Shown here piece after piece: positions 27,942 through 39,788 of a stretch of DNA of 64,000 nt (position 1 is its first letter; the number at the start of each line of letters is the position of its first letter). The notes below the pieces were generated by a model. It ran no database searches. It was not told the origin of the DNA and saw only the letters and a program-made list of their open reading frames with translations. A program made the position numbers and the translations under genes. Origin of the DNA: Legionella feeleii. Lineage in GTDB: Bacteria; Pseudomonadota; Gammaproteobacteria; Legionellales; Legionellaceae. The stretch lies in contig NZ_LNYB01000081.1 of the NCBI RefSeq assembly GCF_001467625.1, positions 82,846 through 146,845 on the forward strand, in the 5' to 3' direction.

Positions 27942-29213
27942 TCACCTCAACTGCTGATTTAGCAAAGTCCCCATCCATTCCGCAAGTGTACGATGAGGAA
28001 GAAGACGTAAATTATCAGCGGCAAACGCATGGATTAAGTAACTACTTGCTTCACGTCTATCTATTCCACGAGTTGCCAAATAGAACAAAGCATCCTCATC
28101 CAATTGCCCTACTGTCGCTCCATGTGTACAAACCACGTCATCAGCAAAAATTTCTAATTGCGGTTTACTATCAATTTCGGCCTGCGCAGATAACAGCAGA
28201 TTCTTATTTTGCTGTTTGGCTTGGGTATGCTGTGCTCCCCTGGCTACGATTACTTTGCCGTTAAACACGGCACGGGAACGCCCGATCAAAATTCCTTTGT
28301 AATCCTGTTCGCTCTGGCAATTGGGTACTCTATGATGGATGGTCGTGTGATGATCAATATGCTGGCCTTCGGCAGGGGCATAAATACCATTAAGGAAACA
28401 ACGCGCATTTTCTTCCTGCAAATCCAGGCTCAGATCACTACGCACCAGCTTACCCCCCAAACTCAAAGAATGACTATCAAATTGACTATTTTTTGCCAAC
28501 TTCGCTGCAAGATAGCCAATGTGATAAGCCGACTTACTCTCACGCTGAATTTTATAATGAAGCACTTTCGCATGCGCGGCAGCAAATACCTCAGTAATCG
28601 TGTTAGTAAAATAGCTACACGCTTCTTCGCCTCGATATTCTTCAATGATCGTGGCCTCACTCCCCTCTTCAGCGATAATGAGATGGCGACCATAAACAGC
28701 CTGATTGGCTTGATCTTGCCAATGCGATAAAACAATCGGTTCCTCAATACAAACACCTGCTGGCAAATAAATAACAACACCGGTGGCCAACATCGCTGTA
28801 TTTAACGCATGAAAACCATTTTCATGACGTAACAATTGCCCCAAATAGGGTTTAATCTTATCAGTCTGTTGCTCAAGAGCTTGGGCAAGAGATTGTACTA
28901 GAACCCCTGCAGGCAATTGTTTGGCAACTTGATCAGTACCAAATACCTGACCATTCTGGAGAATCAATTGCATGCTTGCTGGTAAATCAGAACGGGGGGC
29001 CGTCGATTCGGACGCCGAAATACCCTGCTGTTTTGCAAAGCGTTGCTGCAAAAATGAGTCTACAAGCGTGTATTTCCAATCCTCATCATGCCGTGTTGGA
29101 AAACCGTAGCGAGTCAGTTCACGCAAGCCTTTTGCCTGTAAGTCGGCTAGCCAGGGGATGGTTGATATCCCTGCCTTCGCTTGCTGCTTATAAAAATCAA
29201 GGAGTTCGCTCAT
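27942..29213 (-). CDS. sufD: Fe-S cluster assembly protein SufD
   Basis: A 423-residue SufB/D family protein. The conserved core includes the run with [20 protein letters not shown] and the [23 protein letters not shown] segment near the C-terminus. It pairs with SufB and SufC in the SufBC2D scaffold. Overlaps the sufC stop by 4 bases. Confidence 0.95.
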   Translation of the reverse strand: MSELLDFYKQQAKAGISTIPWLADLQAKGLRELTRYGFPTRHDEDWKYTLVDSFLQQRFAKQQGISASESTAPRSDLPASMQLILQNGQVFGTDQVAKQLPAGVLVQSLAQALEQQTDKIKPYLGQLLRHENGFHALNTAMLATGVVIYLPAGVCIEEPIVLSHWQDQANQAVYGRHLIIAEEGSEATIIEEYRGEEACSYFTNTITEVFAAAHAKVLHYKIQRESKSAYHIGYLAAKLAKNSQFDSHSLSLGGKLVRSDLSLDLQEENARCFLNGIYAPAEGQHIDHHTTIHHRVPNCQSEQDYKGILIGRSRAVFNGKVIVARGAQHTQAKQQNKNLLLSAQAEIDSKPQLEIFADDVVCTHGATVGQLDEDALFYLATRGIDRREASSYLIHAFAADNLRLLPHRTLAEWMGTLLNQQLR

Positions 29214-29962
29214 GCCTGCTCAGTCTCCTCAAGCCAACTGTATCCTTTTTTCTCCAACTCTAATGCTAATGACTTGTCACCAGACTTAATGATACGACCA
29301 TTGGCTAACACATGAATAAAATCAGGTTCAATATAATCTAACAATCGCTGATAGTGAGTTACCAGAATGATGGCGCGTTCCGGTGAACGCATGGCATTGA
29401 CTCCATGCGAAATAATCCGCAATGCATCAATATCCAGGCCTGAATCTGTTTCATCAAGAATGGCAAGTTTCGGTTCAAGAGCTACCATCTGTAAAATTTC
29501 ATTTCGCTTTTTCTCACCACCAGAAAATCCTTCATTGATGCTTCGGTATAAAAAACTCTCATCCATGTCTAATAACTGACATTTTTCGCGAATAAAACTT
29601 AAGAACTCAATGGCATCCAGCGTGTTTTTACCCTGCCCTTTACGTACTGCATTCACCGCAGCTTTAAGGAAATTAATATTGGTTACACCAGGAATTTCAA
29701 CCGGGTATTGGAATGACATAAAAATTCCCGCTTGAGCACGTTCTTCAGGTGCCAAGGGCAATAAATCTTTTCCTAAATAAGTGATGGAACCATCGGTTAT
29801 CTCGTAAGCCGGGTGTCCAGCCAAAACTTTTGATAAAGTACTTTTACCAGAACCATTGGGTCCCATGATGGCATGAACTTCACCTGGTTTTACGGTGAGA
29901 TTAATACCTTTTAGAATAGGTTGCGCATTAATTGCGACATTTAATTGATTGATTGCTAACAT
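29210..29962 (-). CDS. sufC: Fe-S cluster assembly ATPase SufC
   Basis: A 250-residue ABC ATPase with Walker [10 protein letters not shown] near residue 35, the variant signature [14 protein letters not shown] and Walker [13 protein letters not shown], all hallmarks of SufC. It powers conformational change in the SufBCD complex. One base separates it from sufB. Confidence 0.97.
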   Translation of the reverse strand: MLAINQLNVAINAQPILKGINLTVKPGEVHAIMGPNGSGKSTLSKVLAGHPAYEITDGSITYLGKDLLPLAPEERAQAGIFMSFQYPVEIPGVTNINFLKAAVNAVRKGQGKNTLDAIEFLSFIREKCQLLDMDESFLYRSINEGFSGGEKKRNEILQMVALEPKLAILDETDSGLDIDALRIISHGVNAMRSPERAIILVTHYQRLLDYIEPDFIHVLANGRIIKSGDKSLALELEKKGYSWLEETEQA

Positions 29963-29963
29963 A

Positions 29964-31412
29964 TTAACCGACTGCCCCTTCCAAACTAATGCCTAATAAC
30001 TTAGTAGCCTCTACAGCAAACTCCATAGGTAACTCTTTTAAGACTTGTTTGCAAAAACCATTGACGATCATGGATACCGCGTCTTCTGTATCGATGCCGC
30101 GCTGTTGACAATAAAACAACTGTTCTTCACTGATTTTAGACGTGGTTGCTTCATGCTCTAATTGTGCCGTAGGGTTTTTAACTTCAATATAAGGAAAAGT
30201 ATGGGCTGAACATTCAGAGCCCATTAACATGGAATCACATTGCGTATAATTACGAGCATTGGTAGCCGTAGGAGCAATACGCACCAGGCCACGGTAAGCA
30301 TTGTGTGATCGACCAGCACTGATTCCTTTGGATATAATGGTAGAACGGGTGTTTTTACCCAAATGGATCATCTTCGTTCCAGTATCAGCCTGCTGAAAAT
30401 TATTAGTAAGTGCTACAGAATAAAATTCACCGACTGAATCATCACCTTGCAAAATAACACTAGGGTATTTCCAAGTAATTGCCGAACCCGTTTCAATTTG
30501 TGTCCAAGAAATTTTGGAGCGTTTACCGCGACAAGCACCACGCTTGGTAACAAAATTATAAATACCACCTTTCCCTTCTTTATCACCTGGATACCAATTT
30601 TGTACAGTTGAATATTTAATCTGCGCGCCTTCCAGCGCTACTAATTCAACCACTGCGGCATGCAATTGATTCTCATCACGCATCGGTGCGGTACAACCTT
30701 CCAGGTAAGATACATAGCTATCACTATCCGCAATAATTAGAGTACGTTCAAACTGACCAGTTGAAGCGGCATTAATACGAAAATAAGTAGATAATTCCAT
30801 GGGACAACGTACACCCTTAGGAATATAAATAAAAGAGCCGTCACTAAATACAGCTGAATTAAGTGCTGCATAAAAATTATCACGATAAGGCACAACAGAA
30901 CCGAGGTATTGGCGTAGCAAATCAGGGTATTTATGCACAGCCTCTGAAAAAGGACAGAAAATAACACCAACCTCAGCCAATTTCGCCTTAAAGGTTGTCG
31001 CAACAGAGACACTATCAAAAACTGCATCAACGGCTACACCGGCAAGCATTTCCTGTTCTTTTAAGGGAATGCCTAATTTTTCATAAGTACGCAATAATTC
31101 CGGATCGACTTCATCAAGACTTTTAGGCGCATCTTTTTTATTTTTGGGCGCCGAATAATAAGAAATAGCCTGATAATCGATTGGCGGGTAATGCACACTG
31201 GACCATTCAGGATTCGGCATAGTTTGCCAATGCCTGAATGCAGCCAAACGCCATTGCAATAAGAACTCTGGCTCACCCTTAATTGCCGACAGACGACGAA
31301 TCACATCTTCGTCCAAACCGGGTTCGAAGGTTTCAACCTCAATGTCAGTAACGAAACCATGTTGATATTCCCGCTCAAGGAGGGAATTAATTTGTTCACT
31401 GCTTTTCGCCAT
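29964..31412 (-). CDS. sufB: Fe-S cluster assembly protein SufB
   Basis: A 482-residue SufB. It contains the catalytic-core motif with Cys in TQCDSML, the [18 protein letters not shown] segment, and the [22 protein letters not shown]-terminal region. It is the main scaffold site of the SufBC2D complex. Its start overlaps the Rrf2 regulator gene by about 17 bases. Confidence 0.97.
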   Translation of the reverse strand: MAKSSEQINSLLEREYQHGFVTDIEVETFEPGLDEDVIRRLSAIKGEPEFLLQWRLAAFRHWQTMPNPEWSSVHYPPIDYQAISYYSAPKNKKDAPKSLDEVDPELLRTYEKLGIPLKEQEMLAGVAVDAVFDSVSVATTFKAKLAEVGVIFCPFSEAVHKYPDLLRQYLGSVVPYRDNFYAALNSAVFSDGSFIYIPKGVRCPMELSTYFRINAASTGQFERTLIIADSDSYVSYLEGCTAPMRDENQLHAAVVELVALEGAQIKYSTVQNWYPGDKEGKGGIYNFVTKRGACRGKRSKISWTQIETGSAITWKYPSVILQGDDSVGEFYSVALTNNFQQADTGTKMIHLGKNTRSTIISKGISAGRSHNAYRGLVRIAPTATNARNYTQCDSMLMGSECSAHTFPYIEVKNPTAQLEHEATTSKISEEQLFYCQQRGIDTEDAVSMIVNGFCKQVLKELPMEFAVEATKLLGISLEGAVG

Positions 31413-31866
31413 TACTCACTCCACTTGCCAACTGCCTGATGCGGTTAATATCAACCGCCTGGAGAGATGGTTTTGCCAATGCCTCCAAACTCACACTATC
31501 AAGTGCTGTTTCGATAGCTTGACTTATTAACCGCCAATTTCCTTGAATGTGACAGACTCCCTGCAAAGAACATTCATTCGGTTGCAAACTGCACTCAGTC
31601 AACCCGCGCTGCTCTTCCAAAGCATAAATAATCGCAGCGACTGATATCTCACTTGCAGCCCGCTGCAAACGGTATCCTCCACTCACACCACGTACTGAAG
31701 TCAGTAATCCTGCTGCAGTTAAGCGTTTTAATAATTTGCTGACTGTTGGTACAGTCAGATGGGTGTGTAACGCGATATCACGTGCATTACAAAGCGTTTG
31801 TGCCCGCTTCGCGAGATACACCATCACAACTGTTCCATAATCGGCCAATTTGCTGATGCGCAGCAT
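31396..31866 (-). CDS. Rrf2-family SUF system regulator
   Basis: A 156-residue Rrf2 winged-helix protein starting [19 protein letters not shown]. The recognition helix region is [12 protein letters not shown] and the wing GVSGGYRL. Three cysteines at about 92, 98 and 104 ([16 protein letters not shown]) match Fe-S-binding Rrf2 regulators such as IscR and the SUF regulator. It is first in the suf operon, so it probably senses Fe-S demand and controls its own promoter. Confidence 0.92.
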   Translation of the reverse strand: MLRISKLADYGTVVMVYLAKRAQTLCNARDIALHTHLTVPTVSKLLKRLTAAGLLTSVRGVSGGYRLQRAASEISVAAIIYALEEQRGLTECSLQPNECSLQGVCHIQGNWRLISQAIETALDSVSLEALAKPSLQAVDINRIRQLASGVSNGEKQ

Positions 31867-32168
31867 ACCACCCCCACACCAAATAATCTAGTACCAAATA
31901 AGTCTTAATTTTACAGGAATTATATTCTTTAATATAGTACTAATTCAGTTCTATTTAAAGCAAAAGACGAATGATACTCCATTTTAGAAGTCAGAGGCAA
32001 TCAAAATAGAATTGACTCCGCGAGTTATTAACTTCTTCAAGATCAATTAGATATAATGTTCTTTATTTTATCACACCGACCAAGTGATATACAAATAGTC
32101 AAGCTGAACAATTGACATCCATCCTTTAGGCGTTATAATGCCGGCACTTACTCTCAGTGGAATGACCG
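31867..32168. other. Divergent intergenic region suf/acid phosphatase
   Basis: A 302-base interval between the minus-strand suf operon and the plus-strand phosphatase. It holds the suf promoter region with the repeat pair near 31885 and 31931, an AT-rich middle, and nothing recognisable near 32000-32150. Confidence 0.5.
31885..31941. promoter_or_regulatory. Candidate operator region of the suf operon
   Basis: Two related 11-base blocks, AATCTAGTACC (31885-31895) and AATATAGTACT (31931-31941), lie 19 and 65 bases before the regulator start, centred in AT-rich DNA. Repeated sites near the start of an Rrf2-controlled operon suggest autoregulation, but no family consensus is matched. Confidence 0.35.
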
Positions 32169-32849
32169 ATGAAAGGATCTTTTAAAGTTATCATGAAAAC
32201 TCTGGCAGTAATAAGTTGTACTGCTTTGTTTTTCTCTCCTGTTTTTGCTGAACCTGCAAATCTTAGCTTAGTTAAAAAAGAGATTCAGGTTTATCATGAT
32301 TCTGGTCTTTATGAAAAAGAATTGGCGCAAGTTATCGCTCAGGCGCGTGGTTATATTGTCAAAGAAGCACTGGCAAACAGCCAGAGTAGAAATCCCAAAA
32401 AATTGGCTGTGGTACTTGATATCGATGAGACGAGTTTAAGTAACTACGATAAAATGGTTAAACGGGATTTTGTTGCCAATCGTGACCAATTGCACAAAGA
32501 AATTTTAGCTGCTGATGCACCAGCAATAGCCCCCATGTTAGCTCTTTACCAGGATGCCCTGAAATATGGTGTGAAAGTCTTTTTTGTCACTGGACGCCCT
32601 CTTTCCGAATTAAAAGCAACCAGAACCAATTTATTACGCGCAGGTTTTAACCATTGGGCGGGTCTTTATTTACGGCCTGACACCTATCGTCAACCTTCGA
32701 TTACACCTTTCAAAACCCAGGCGCGAAAATCAATTGTCAATCAAGGATATACTGTAATTGCATCGATTGGCGATCAAGACAGTGATCTGAAAGGCGGCTT
32801 TATGCAAAAAGGATTTAAGCTACCTAACCCATTTTATCACTTACCGTAA
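32169..32849 (+). CDS. Secreted HAD-family acid phosphatase (class B/subfamily IIIB)
   Basis: A 226-residue protein with a signal peptide (hydrophobic segment after MKGSFKVIMKT, predicted cut after FA in VFAEPA). The HAD motif I is DIDETSLSNY, with FFVTGRP as motif II and IGDQDSDLKGG as motif IV. This is the class B/C-type acid phosphatase layout, exported to the periplasm. The ATG at 32169 is used here; an ATG at 32193 would still leave a signal peptide. Confidence 0.88.
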   Translation: MKGSFKVIMKTLAVISCTALFFSPVFAEPANLSLVKKEIQVYHDSGLYEKELAQVIAQARGYIVKEALANSQSRNPKKLAVVLDIDETSLSNYDKMVKRDFVANRDQLHKEILAADAPAIAPMLALYQDALKYGVKVFFVTGRPLSELKATRTNLLRAGFNHWAGLYLRPDTYRQPSITPFKTQARKSIVNQGYTVIASIGDQDSDLKGGFMQKGFKLPNPFYHLP

Positions 32850-32872
32850 GATTCTGCGTAAACCGCAGTTGT

Positions 32873-32946
32873 GTAGCCCGGGATTTTAAAGCGCTTGGTA
32901 CCTGGCTTTGAATCCCGGGCTTCGGCTATACCTTCACCCGGGCTAC
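32873..32946. repeat. GTAGCCCGGG intergenic repeat
   Basis: Outer arms GTAGCCCGGG and ACCCGGGCTAC enclose an inner pair, GCCCGGGATT and AATCCCGGGC. It sits between the convergent phosphatase and greA genes and could terminate both. A lone GTAGCCCGGT half-unit occurs at 41861 after holC, suggesting a dispersed family. Confidence 0.7.
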
Positions 32947-32954
32947 CGCCTATT

Positions 32955-33431
32955 CTAATGGTAATCTACAGCAATGATTTCGTATTCAACCAAACCACCT
33001 GGTGTTTGCACTGTTACCGTATCATCGACTTGCTTGCCAATTAAGGCGCGTCCAATTGGCGAACTGTAAGAGATTTTATTTACTTTAATATCCGCTTCAT
33101 CTTCACCAACAATTTGATAAGAGAGTTCTGCATCAGTTTGTAAATGACACACGGTAACCACTGCGCCAAATACCACCTTGCCATTATTCGTTACTTTACT
33201 TAGATCAACTATTTGGGCATTCGAAAGTTTGGCTTCCAACTCTTGAATCCGCCCCTCGTTAAAACTTTGCTGTTCACGTGCAGCATGGTATTCAGCATTT
33301 TCTTTCAAATCACCATGTTCGCGAGCAGTTGCTATCGCTTCAATAATACGCGGTCTTTCAATTGATTTAAGACGCTGTAATTCATTTTTAAGCGCTTCTG
33401 CTCCTTGCACTGTCATAGGATGTTTTGACAT
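32955..33431 (-). CDS. greA: Transcription elongation factor GreA
   Basis: A 158-residue protein with the N-terminal coiled coil ([18 protein letters not shown], then the [20 protein letters not shown] tip with the acidic DxxE residues) and a C-terminal FKBP-like domain containing [13 protein letters not shown]. GreA stimulates RNA polymerase transcript cleavage. It follows carB by 12 bases. Confidence 0.97.
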   Translation of the reverse strand: MSKHPMTVQGAEALKNELQRLKSIERPRIIEAIATAREHGDLKENAEYHAAREQQSFNEGRIQELEAKLSNAQIVDLSKVTNNGKVVFGAVVTVCHLQTDAELSYQIVGEDEADIKVNKISYSSPIGRALIGKQVDDTVTVQTPGGLVEYEIIAVDYH

Positions 33432-33443
33432 AGACCACCACCT

Positions 33444-36400
33444 TTAATGTAAATCTTGTAATCGGGTGACCGTTTCCCGGTCCTCGTATTTCATTGCCAA
33501 ACACGCTGCTTCGGCACCTGACAAAGTTGTAGTATAGCTGACCTTATGCTGCAATGCATTGCGTCTAATGGCAAAGGAATCTGCTGTTGCCTGCTTACCT
33601 TCTGTGGTATTTACAATAAAATCAATTTCATTATTTTTTATAAAATCGACAACATGCGGTCTGCCTTCTGCCACTTTAAAAACTCGTCGGCAATCAATCC
33701 CAGCGGCCTGCAAAACCAAGGCTGTACCACGGGTTGCGATGATTTCAAAGCCCAATTGGATAAGCCGTTTAACTATTTCACCAACTCGTGCTTTATCCGC
33801 ATCACGCACAGAAACAAAAGCACGTCGCCGTTTAACAATATTACAACCGGCTCCCAACTGTGCTTTAGCATAAGCTTGACCAAAGCGTCTGGCAATACCC
33901 ATGACTTCGCCCGTCGATTTCATTTCTGGTCCTAAAATTGAATCAACACCAGAGAATTTAATAAAAGGAAACACCGGAAGTTTGATTGAGTAAAAAGCTG
34001 GCATTGGATAGTGCTGGCTTAAACCTTGCTGCTTCAAACTCTGACCCACTTTACAACGAGCTGCAATTTTTGCCAGAGGTAATCCTGTCGCTTTCGAAAC
34101 AAAAGGTACCGTTCGTGATGCTCGCGGGTTCACTTCCAGCACGTAAATATCATCAGCCTGAATAGCAAATTGCGCATTGATTAAGCCAACTACCCCTAAC
34201 TTCAGCGCCATCTGGCGAATTTGCTCAATTAAATCCTGCTGCACCACTACACTTAAACTAAAAGGAGGTAACGTACAGGCAGAGTCACCCGAATGCACCC
34301 CAGCTTGTTCTATGTGTTCCATGATGGCACCTATCATCACCTCTTCGCCATCACAGACTGCATCAATATCGACTTCTATAGCGTCGTTTAGGAATTTATC
34401 CAGCAATACTGGCGAATCATTTGAAACAGCCACTGCATGCTCCAAATAATAACGCAAATCTTCTTCCTGATAGACTACTTCCATAGCACGACCACCCAAT
34501 ACATAAGAAGGCCTCACCACTAATGGGTAACCAATACGTTTGGCAAGCTCTATCGCCTCATCTTCACTACGTACTGTACCATTGGCTGGCTGATGCAGGT
34601 TTAACTCAGTCACTAATTTCTGAAAGCGTTCTCGATCTTCTGCTTGATCAATAGCATCTGGAGAAGTACCGATAATAGGCACTCCGTTTGCTTCCAGTTC
34701 ACGTGCCAATTTCAACGGTGTTTGTCCACCATAATGCACAATAACACCTGCTGGTTTTTCAACAGCAACAATTGACAAAACATCTTCCAGAGTAACAGGC
34801 TCGAAATAAAGGCGATCAGACGTATCAAAATCAGTCGATACTGTTTCAGGGTTGCAATTCACCATGATGGTTTGATAGCCAGCCTCTCTTAAAGCCATGG
34901 CAGCATGTACACAACAATAATCAAATTCTATTCCCTGTCCTATGCGATTAGGTCCTCCACCCAGAATCATGATTTTCTGTTTGCCAGTCTCAGCCCTTGC
35001 CTCACAAACCGTTTCATAACAGGAATATAAATAAGCGGTATCACTGGGAAACTCACCCGCACATGAATCAATGCGTTTATAAACCGGCATTACTCCCAGT
35101 TCTAATCGATGCGCTCTAACTTGTTCTTCACTGCAATATAAAAGGCGAGCAAGGTAAGCATCAGAAAAGCCATGCCGTTTGAGATGGCGCAGAGTGGTTT
35201 TATCCAGGTCCTGAATTGATTTTTCATGAAGAAATTGTTCCAGTAACACCAACTCTTGAATCTGTGCTAAAAACCAGGGATCAACTTTGCTCTCCTGGTA
35301 TATTTCTTCTAACGATAAATCGTGGCGAAAGGCATCCGCTATATACCATAATCGATCAGGCGTAGGCTCACGCAAATGGCCTCGTAAACGTGCCATATCA
35401 CCTTTCATAAATAAAGGTTCCAAACCACAGCGACCAATTTCTAAACCACGAATTGCTTTCTGTAAAGATTCCTGGAAATTAGAGCCAATTGCCATTACCT
35501 CACCTACTGACTTCATTTGTGTAGTTAAGGTCGCTGGGGTTTGGGGAAATTTATCAAAATTAAATCGCGGAATTTTAGTAACCACATAGTCAATACTGGG
35601 CTCAAAGGACGCCGGTGTTTTGCCCCCCGTAATTTCATTGGCCAGCTCATCCAACGTGTAGCCAACGGCAAGCTTGGCTGCTATTTTAGCAATAGGGAAA
35701 CCTGTTGCTTTGGAAGCCAGGGCAGAACTGCGTGACACACGGGGATTCATTTCTACTACCAGCATACGACCATCTTCAGGATTAACCGCAAACTGAACAT
35801 TAGAACCACCCGTATCGACACCCACGGCACGCAATACTTTAATAGCTGCATCACGCATGCGCTGGAATTCTTTGTCAGTCAATGTCTGTGCGGGTGCAAC
35901 AGTAATTGAATCACCGGTATGGACCCCCATGGGATCTAAATTTTCAATCGTACAAACAATAATACAATTGTCCTTCTTATCCCGCACCACCTCCATCTCG
36001 TACTCTTTCCAACCGAGTACGGACTCATCAAGTAATAACTCATGGGTAGGTGATAATTCGAGGCCGCGAGAACAAATTTCTTCAAATTCTTCACGATTAT
36101 AGGCGATACCCCCACCACTTCCGCCCATGGTGAAAGAAGGTCTGATGATGGTCGGGAAACCCAGTTGAGCTTGTACCTGAAAGGCTTCTTCCAAACTATG
36201 TGCAATTGCTGAGCGCGGCATCTCCAAACCAATTTTCTTCATCAATTGGCGAAACTTATCCCTGTCTTCGGCTCTGTCAATTGCGTCACGAGTAGCCCCA
36301 ATCATTTCAACAGAATACTTCTCTAATACACCTTCTCTTACCAAATCCAAGGCACAATTAAGAGCCGTTTGCCCGCCCATGGTTGGCAATAAAGCATCGG

Positions 36401-36647
36401 GACGTTCCTTGTCAATAATTCGCGCTACTTCCTGCCATTGCACTGGTTCGATATAGGTTGCATCGGCAAGTTCAGGATCGGTCATAATCGTTGCTGGATT
36501 AGAATTCACCAAAATGACCCTATATCCCTCCTCTTTCAACGCCCTGACGGCTTGTGTCCCTGAATAATCAAATTCACAAGCCTGGCCAATGACTATCGGA
36601 CCAGCACCAAGAATGAGGATGGATTGAATATCAGTACGTTTTGGCAT
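33444..36647 (-). CDS. carB: Carbamoyl-phosphate synthase large subunit
   Basis: A 1067-residue protein with the two duplicated ATP-grasp halves ([13 protein letters not shown] near the start, [14 protein letters not shown] in the second half) and a C-terminal MGS-like allosteric domain. It makes carbamoyl phosphate for arginine and pyrimidine synthesis. carA is not next to it, unlike in many Gammaproteobacteria; instead greA follows. A short inverted repeat (TGCGATTT/AAATCGCA, 36715-36747) lies upstream. Confidence 0.97.
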   Translation of the reverse strand: MPKRTDIQSILILGAGPIVIGQACEFDYSGTQAVRALKEEGYRVILVNSNPATIMTDPELADATYIEPVQWQEVARIIDKERPDALLPTMGGQTALNCALDLVREGVLEKYSVEMIGATRDAIDRAEDRDKFRQLMKKIGLEMPRSAIAHSLEEAFQVQAQLGFPTIIRPSFTMGGSGGGIAYNREEFEEICSRGLELSPTHELLLDESVLGWKEYEMEVVRDKKDNCIIVCTIENLDPMGVHTGDSITVAPAQTLTDKEFQRMRDAAIKVLRAVGVDTGGSNVQFAVNPEDGRMLVVEMNPRVSRSSALASKATGFPIAKIAAKLAVGYTLDELANEITGGKTPASFEPSIDYVVTKIPRFNFDKFPQTPATLTTQMKSVGEVMAIGSNFQESLQKAIRGLEIGRCGLEPLFMKGDMARLRGHLREPTPDRLWYIADAFRHDLSLEEIYQESKVDPWFLAQIQELVLLEQFLHEKSIQDLDKTTLRHLKRHGFSDAYLARLLYCSEEQVRAHRLELGVMPVYKRIDSCAGEFPSDTAYLYSCYETVCEARAETGKQKIMILGGGPNRIGQGIEFDYCCVHAAMALREAGYQTIMVNCNPETVSTDFDTSDRLYFEPVTLEDVLSIVAVEKPAGVIVHYGGQTPLKLARELEANGVPIIGTSPDAIDQAEDRERFQKLVTELNLHQPANGTVRSEDEAIELAKRIGYPLVVRPSYVLGGRAMEVVYQEEDLRYYLEHAVAVSNDSPVLLDKFLNDAIEVDIDAVCDGEEVMIGAIMEHIEQAGVHSGDSACTLPPFSLSVVVQQDLIEQIRQMALKLGVVGLINAQFAIQADDIYVLEVNPRASRTVPFVSKATGLPLAKIAARCKVGQSLKQQGLSQHYPMPAFYSIKLPVFPFIKFSGVDSILGPEMKSTGEVMGIARRFGQAYAKAQLGAGCNIVKRRRAFVSVRDADKARVGEIVKRLIQLGFEIIATRGTALVLQAAGIDCRRVFKVAEGRPHVVDFIKNNEIDFIVNTTEGKQATADSFAIRRNALQHKVSYTTTLSGAEAACLAMKYEDRETVTRLQDLH

Positions 36648-36886
36648 ATTAACTACAAAATGGATTAAAGTGGCCTATTTTACCGATTTTTGCTTAAAGT
36701 TTATACCCATGCATTGCGATTTTTCCTCTATCCGCCATGAAATCGCACTCGTTGAAATCACTTTTAGTTCCAGTTAGCCATTAATCATTATCAATGACGT
36801 TATGAATTGTATCTATTGAAAGAAAGATTATGGGGATTACAACATCAGTTTGGACAATCGTGTATGCTGTTGTCTTTCCAATCATT

Positions 36887-37648
36887 TTATTTGTAATCAC
36901 CATGTAGTTTTGCCCATAAGCGCCCTAACAGTTCGTGCATGGCAATACTTAAATAAAAAAGATTATGCGGGTTAGGTAAGTAGGTTTTTCCCCAACGCTC
37001 ATCGTTCCAATAAAAAGTAAAATCAGTCGGAGCTGCAATAGGGTGCATACCTCTTGCCTGGCAAAGCGCCATTGCACGTGGCATATGAATAGCAGAAGTC
37101 ACTAAATAAAAGGGTTCCTCATGCACGATTTTTTTAATTGCCTTGACTTGATCAGCGGTATTTATGGAGGCTTTTTCTAAAACAATATGACCAGCCGGAA
37201 TTGTACACCAAGACGCTAACTCTGCCATACGTACTGCTTCAGGCAACTCAAAACCATACCCCCCGCCCGATAGTAATAATTTTGCTTGTGGTAATTGCTT
37301 ATAGAGCCTTACTCCCTCTAACAATCGCTTGATGCTGGCTGAATATAACAAGCTGTTTACTGCCTGGCCTGGCATTTCTGATTGCCCCCCGCTAAATACC
37401 ACCACCCAATGAATGGCAGGATCAACCTGGGTAATCACAGGATACTGATCTTCCAATTGACGGGTAAGCGCTTGTGGTATCCAGCCTGTACTGCATAATA
37501 AAAGTAACAGCGCGACCAATAAGAAGCCACAACGCACCAACACACTGTCTCCGTACAGCCACAGCAGGATCAAAAAAACGCCCAATAATAACCAGCACAG
37601 AAAAAAAGGATTGAGTACCCCTTCAAGTACATGACGAATAATAACCAC
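36887..37648 (-). CDS. ElyC/YdcF family (DUF218) envelope protein
   Basis: A 253-residue protein with two N-terminal membrane helices and a DUF218 domain: VVFSGGQSEM, KLLLSGGGYG, and the FYLVTSAIHMPRAM segment. E. coli ElyC of this build affects undecaprenyl carrier use in envelope synthesis. It starts with GTG overlapping the lptG stop by one base (TAGTG), which suggests co-expression with lptFG. Confidence 0.88.
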   Translation of the reverse strand: MVIIRHVLEGVLNPFFLCWLLLGVFLILLWLYGDSVLVRCGFLLVALLLLLCSTGWIPQALTRQLEDQYPVITQVDPAIHWVVVFSGGQSEMPGQAVNSLLYSASIKRLLEGVRLYKQLPQAKLLLSGGGYGFELPEAVRMAELASWCTIPAGHIVLEKASINTADQVKAIKKIVHEEPFYLVTSAIHMPRAMALCQARGMHPIAAPTDFTFYWNDERWGKTYLPNPHNLFYLSIAMHELLGRLWAKLHGDYK

Positions 37649-38712
37649 TATCTAACCCTACTCATCAGATAAAGTCCTAGCAAAGCAAATATAAAAGTCG
37701 GCCCTAGGGCGGCTATTTCCGGCGGCCATTGAAATACCTGACTTACCGGTCCGAAGAAACGATTGACAATATGGAATCCAAAACCCACCGTAGCTCCAGC
37801 CAATAACTTCGAACCCATGGTTGACGAGCGCAGGGGGCCAAAAATGAATGGGATAGCCAGGATCATCATCACGACCGTTGTCAATGGTTGTATCAACCGT
37901 TGCCAATAAGCCAATTGGTAATTACCTACATTTTGATGGCTGTGTTTCTGTGCACGCAAATATTGGCGTAATTCATGTAAAGTCATTTCATCCGGTTCAC
38001 GACTACTGACACTTAAAATATCCGGTTTCACCGGCACATCCCAAGGCATTGCTTTAATTTTGCGAGTCTGCGTACCCTCGTTATTAATGATAGTTTCCGC
38101 TATATCATGGGCTTCCCATTGACCATTCACATAGTTAATTCTGTCGATGTGACGAGCAAAACGCATTTTATGAGATTCATCGAAATGATATTGAAACACT
38201 AACTCCAGGGTATTGTTAGGCAAGATGGTTCCGATGGAAATAAAATCATTTAGATGACGCAGCCAGACGCCATGTGCTGTCCGTAAAGTCTGGCCACCAC
38301 TCATAGCCTGTATTTTTTGATCATTGGCATAAGAAGCCAGCCTTGGCACGATGGTTTCCCCTACCAAAGTGACAAAAAGAATAAGGAATAAAGCAGCCTT
38401 AAGTACAGCCAGTGTTACTTGACCAATAGACATCCCGGCTGCGCGCATAACAACCAATTCGCGATGATTAGCCATGATACCTAAACCAATCAAACAGCCC
38501 AACAAACTAGCCATTGGGAAAAACAAATAAACCTGATAAGGCATCTGTAAAAAAACATAAAGGGCTGTTTGGACGATACCATAATCCCCCTTACCCAAAT
38601 CATCCAACTGGTTCACAAAAAGAATAAACACTTGTAAACCTGCAAGCATCAAGGTCACCAAAGCAATGGCTGCCAAAACCGTTTTTGCGATGTAACGGTC
38701 GAGCAATTTCAT
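37648..38712 (-). CDS. lptG: LPS export ABC transporter permease LptG
   Basis: A 354-residue permease starting MKLLDRYIAKTVLAAI, with six membrane helices and a periplasmic beta-jellyroll between helices 3 and 4. It forms LptB2FG with LptF and moves LPS from the inner membrane to the Lpt bridge. Overlaps lptF by 4 bases (ATGA). Confidence 0.95.
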   Translation of the reverse strand: MKLLDRYIAKTVLAAIALVTLMLAGLQVFILFVNQLDDLGKGDYGIVQTALYVFLQMPYQVYLFFPMASLLGCLIGLGIMANHRELVVMRAAGMSIGQVTLAVLKAALFLILFVTLVGETIVPRLASYANDQKIQAMSGGQTLRTAHGVWLRHLNDFISIGTILPNNTLELVFQYHFDESHKMRFARHIDRINYVNGQWEAHDIAETIINNEGTQTRKIKAMPWDVPVKPDILSVSSREPDEMTLHELRQYLRAQKHSHQNVGNYQLAYWQRLIQPLTTVVMMILAIPFIFGPLRSSTMGSKLLAGATVGFGFHIVNRFFGPVSQVFQWPPEIAALGPTFIFALLGLYLMSRVR

Positions 38713-39788
38713 GACAATTTCACCTGATTACGCCAAATCAACAGTAAACCTATTCCTGCAACGGCAAAGTGTAACCACCACATGCCAAACCACAGCGGTA
38801 CTTTACCAGCTATCAGCCAGTCGCGGGAAACAAATATAAAATTGGCATATACAATATAAAGAACTATCGCAGGTAACAATTTTGCATATTTACCTGCACG
38901 CGGATTAACCCGACTTAAGGGGACAGCAACCAAGGTTAAAGTCAACACCATAATCGGTACCGATAACCGCCATTGCAATTCAGCAGCTTTCCGCTTATCT
39001 GGGTTATTGAAGGGCAACAAACTGGCAGTATCCGTCGTACGGATGTCTTTTTCTATTTCAACGACCGGATGGGGCAACCGAGCTTTATATTGATCAAATT
39101 CTGAAACCTGAAAATCGGCCTTTCCAGGCATCCCCTCATATTCGCTGCCCTGTTGCAAAACAATATAGTTTTCCAGGGTAGTCGGATCAGTTTCAGCAAA
39201 AGCCCGCTCTGCCAATAGAATATCCCATTGCAAATGATTATCTTTAACGACCTGGCGCGCAAGAAATACCTGCTGAGCTTTTGAATGCTCTCGATTCATT
39301 GATTCTACATAAAAGATTTGCCTGCCTTCCGATAGAGCCCTAAATCGGCCTGGCACAATCATTTGAATGGCGGTTTGAATACCTGTTGTGCGTAATAATT
39401 TTGCTCGCTCAGTGGCAATCACCGGGCTTGCCCATATCATAATAATCCCTACTAGTACGCTTACAACTGCCGCCATCACAAAACTATGACGCAGTAATTG
39501 AGAAGGTCCATAACCACAGGCTTGCAACACCGTCATTTCACTTTCAGCATAGAGACGGCCATAAGCAATTAACAAAGCCACATAAAACCCAAGCGGGAGC
39601 AATAATCCCATAAGATTTGGCAATTCCAGCATCATTAATTTCATAATGATCATGCCAGGAATTTGTCCACTGGCAGCACGATTAAGATAACGTACAAATT
39701 GATTAGACATGAAAATTAACAACAAGATAGTCGTTAACGATGCTAAAGTAACAAAAACTTCTTTGGCTAAATAACGAAAAATCAGCAC
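38709..39788 (-). CDS. lptF: LPS export ABC transporter permease LptF
   Basis: A 359-residue permease starting MLIFRYLAKEVFVTLASL, with a GTG start at 39788. It has the same six-helix and jellyroll layout as LptG, including LLPLGFYVALLIAYGRLYAESEM near residues 60-85. Divergent from pepA, the arrangement found in many Gammaproteobacteria. Confidence 0.95.
   Translation of the reverse strand: MLIFRYLAKEVFVTLASLTTILLLIFMSNQFVRYLNRAASGQIPGMIIMKLMMLELPNLMGLLLPLGFYVALLIAYGRLYAESEMTVLQACGYGPSQLLRHSFVMAAVVSVLVGIIMIWASPVIATERAKLLRTTGIQTAIQMIVPGRFRALSEGRQIFYVESMNREHSKAQQVFLARQVVKDNHLQWDILLAERAFAETDPTTLENYIVLQQGSEYEGMPGKADFQVSEFDQYKARLPHPVVEIEKDIRTTDTASLLPFNNPDKRKAAELQWRLSVPIMVLTLTLVAVPLSRVNPRAGKYAKLLPAIVLYIVYANFIFVSRDWLIAGKVPLWFGMWWLHFAVAGIGLLLIWRNQVKLS

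Noticed and set aside
36779-36793. Possible Fur box upstream of carB
   Set aside because: Matches only 11 of 14 informative positions and the downstream gene has no iron link.
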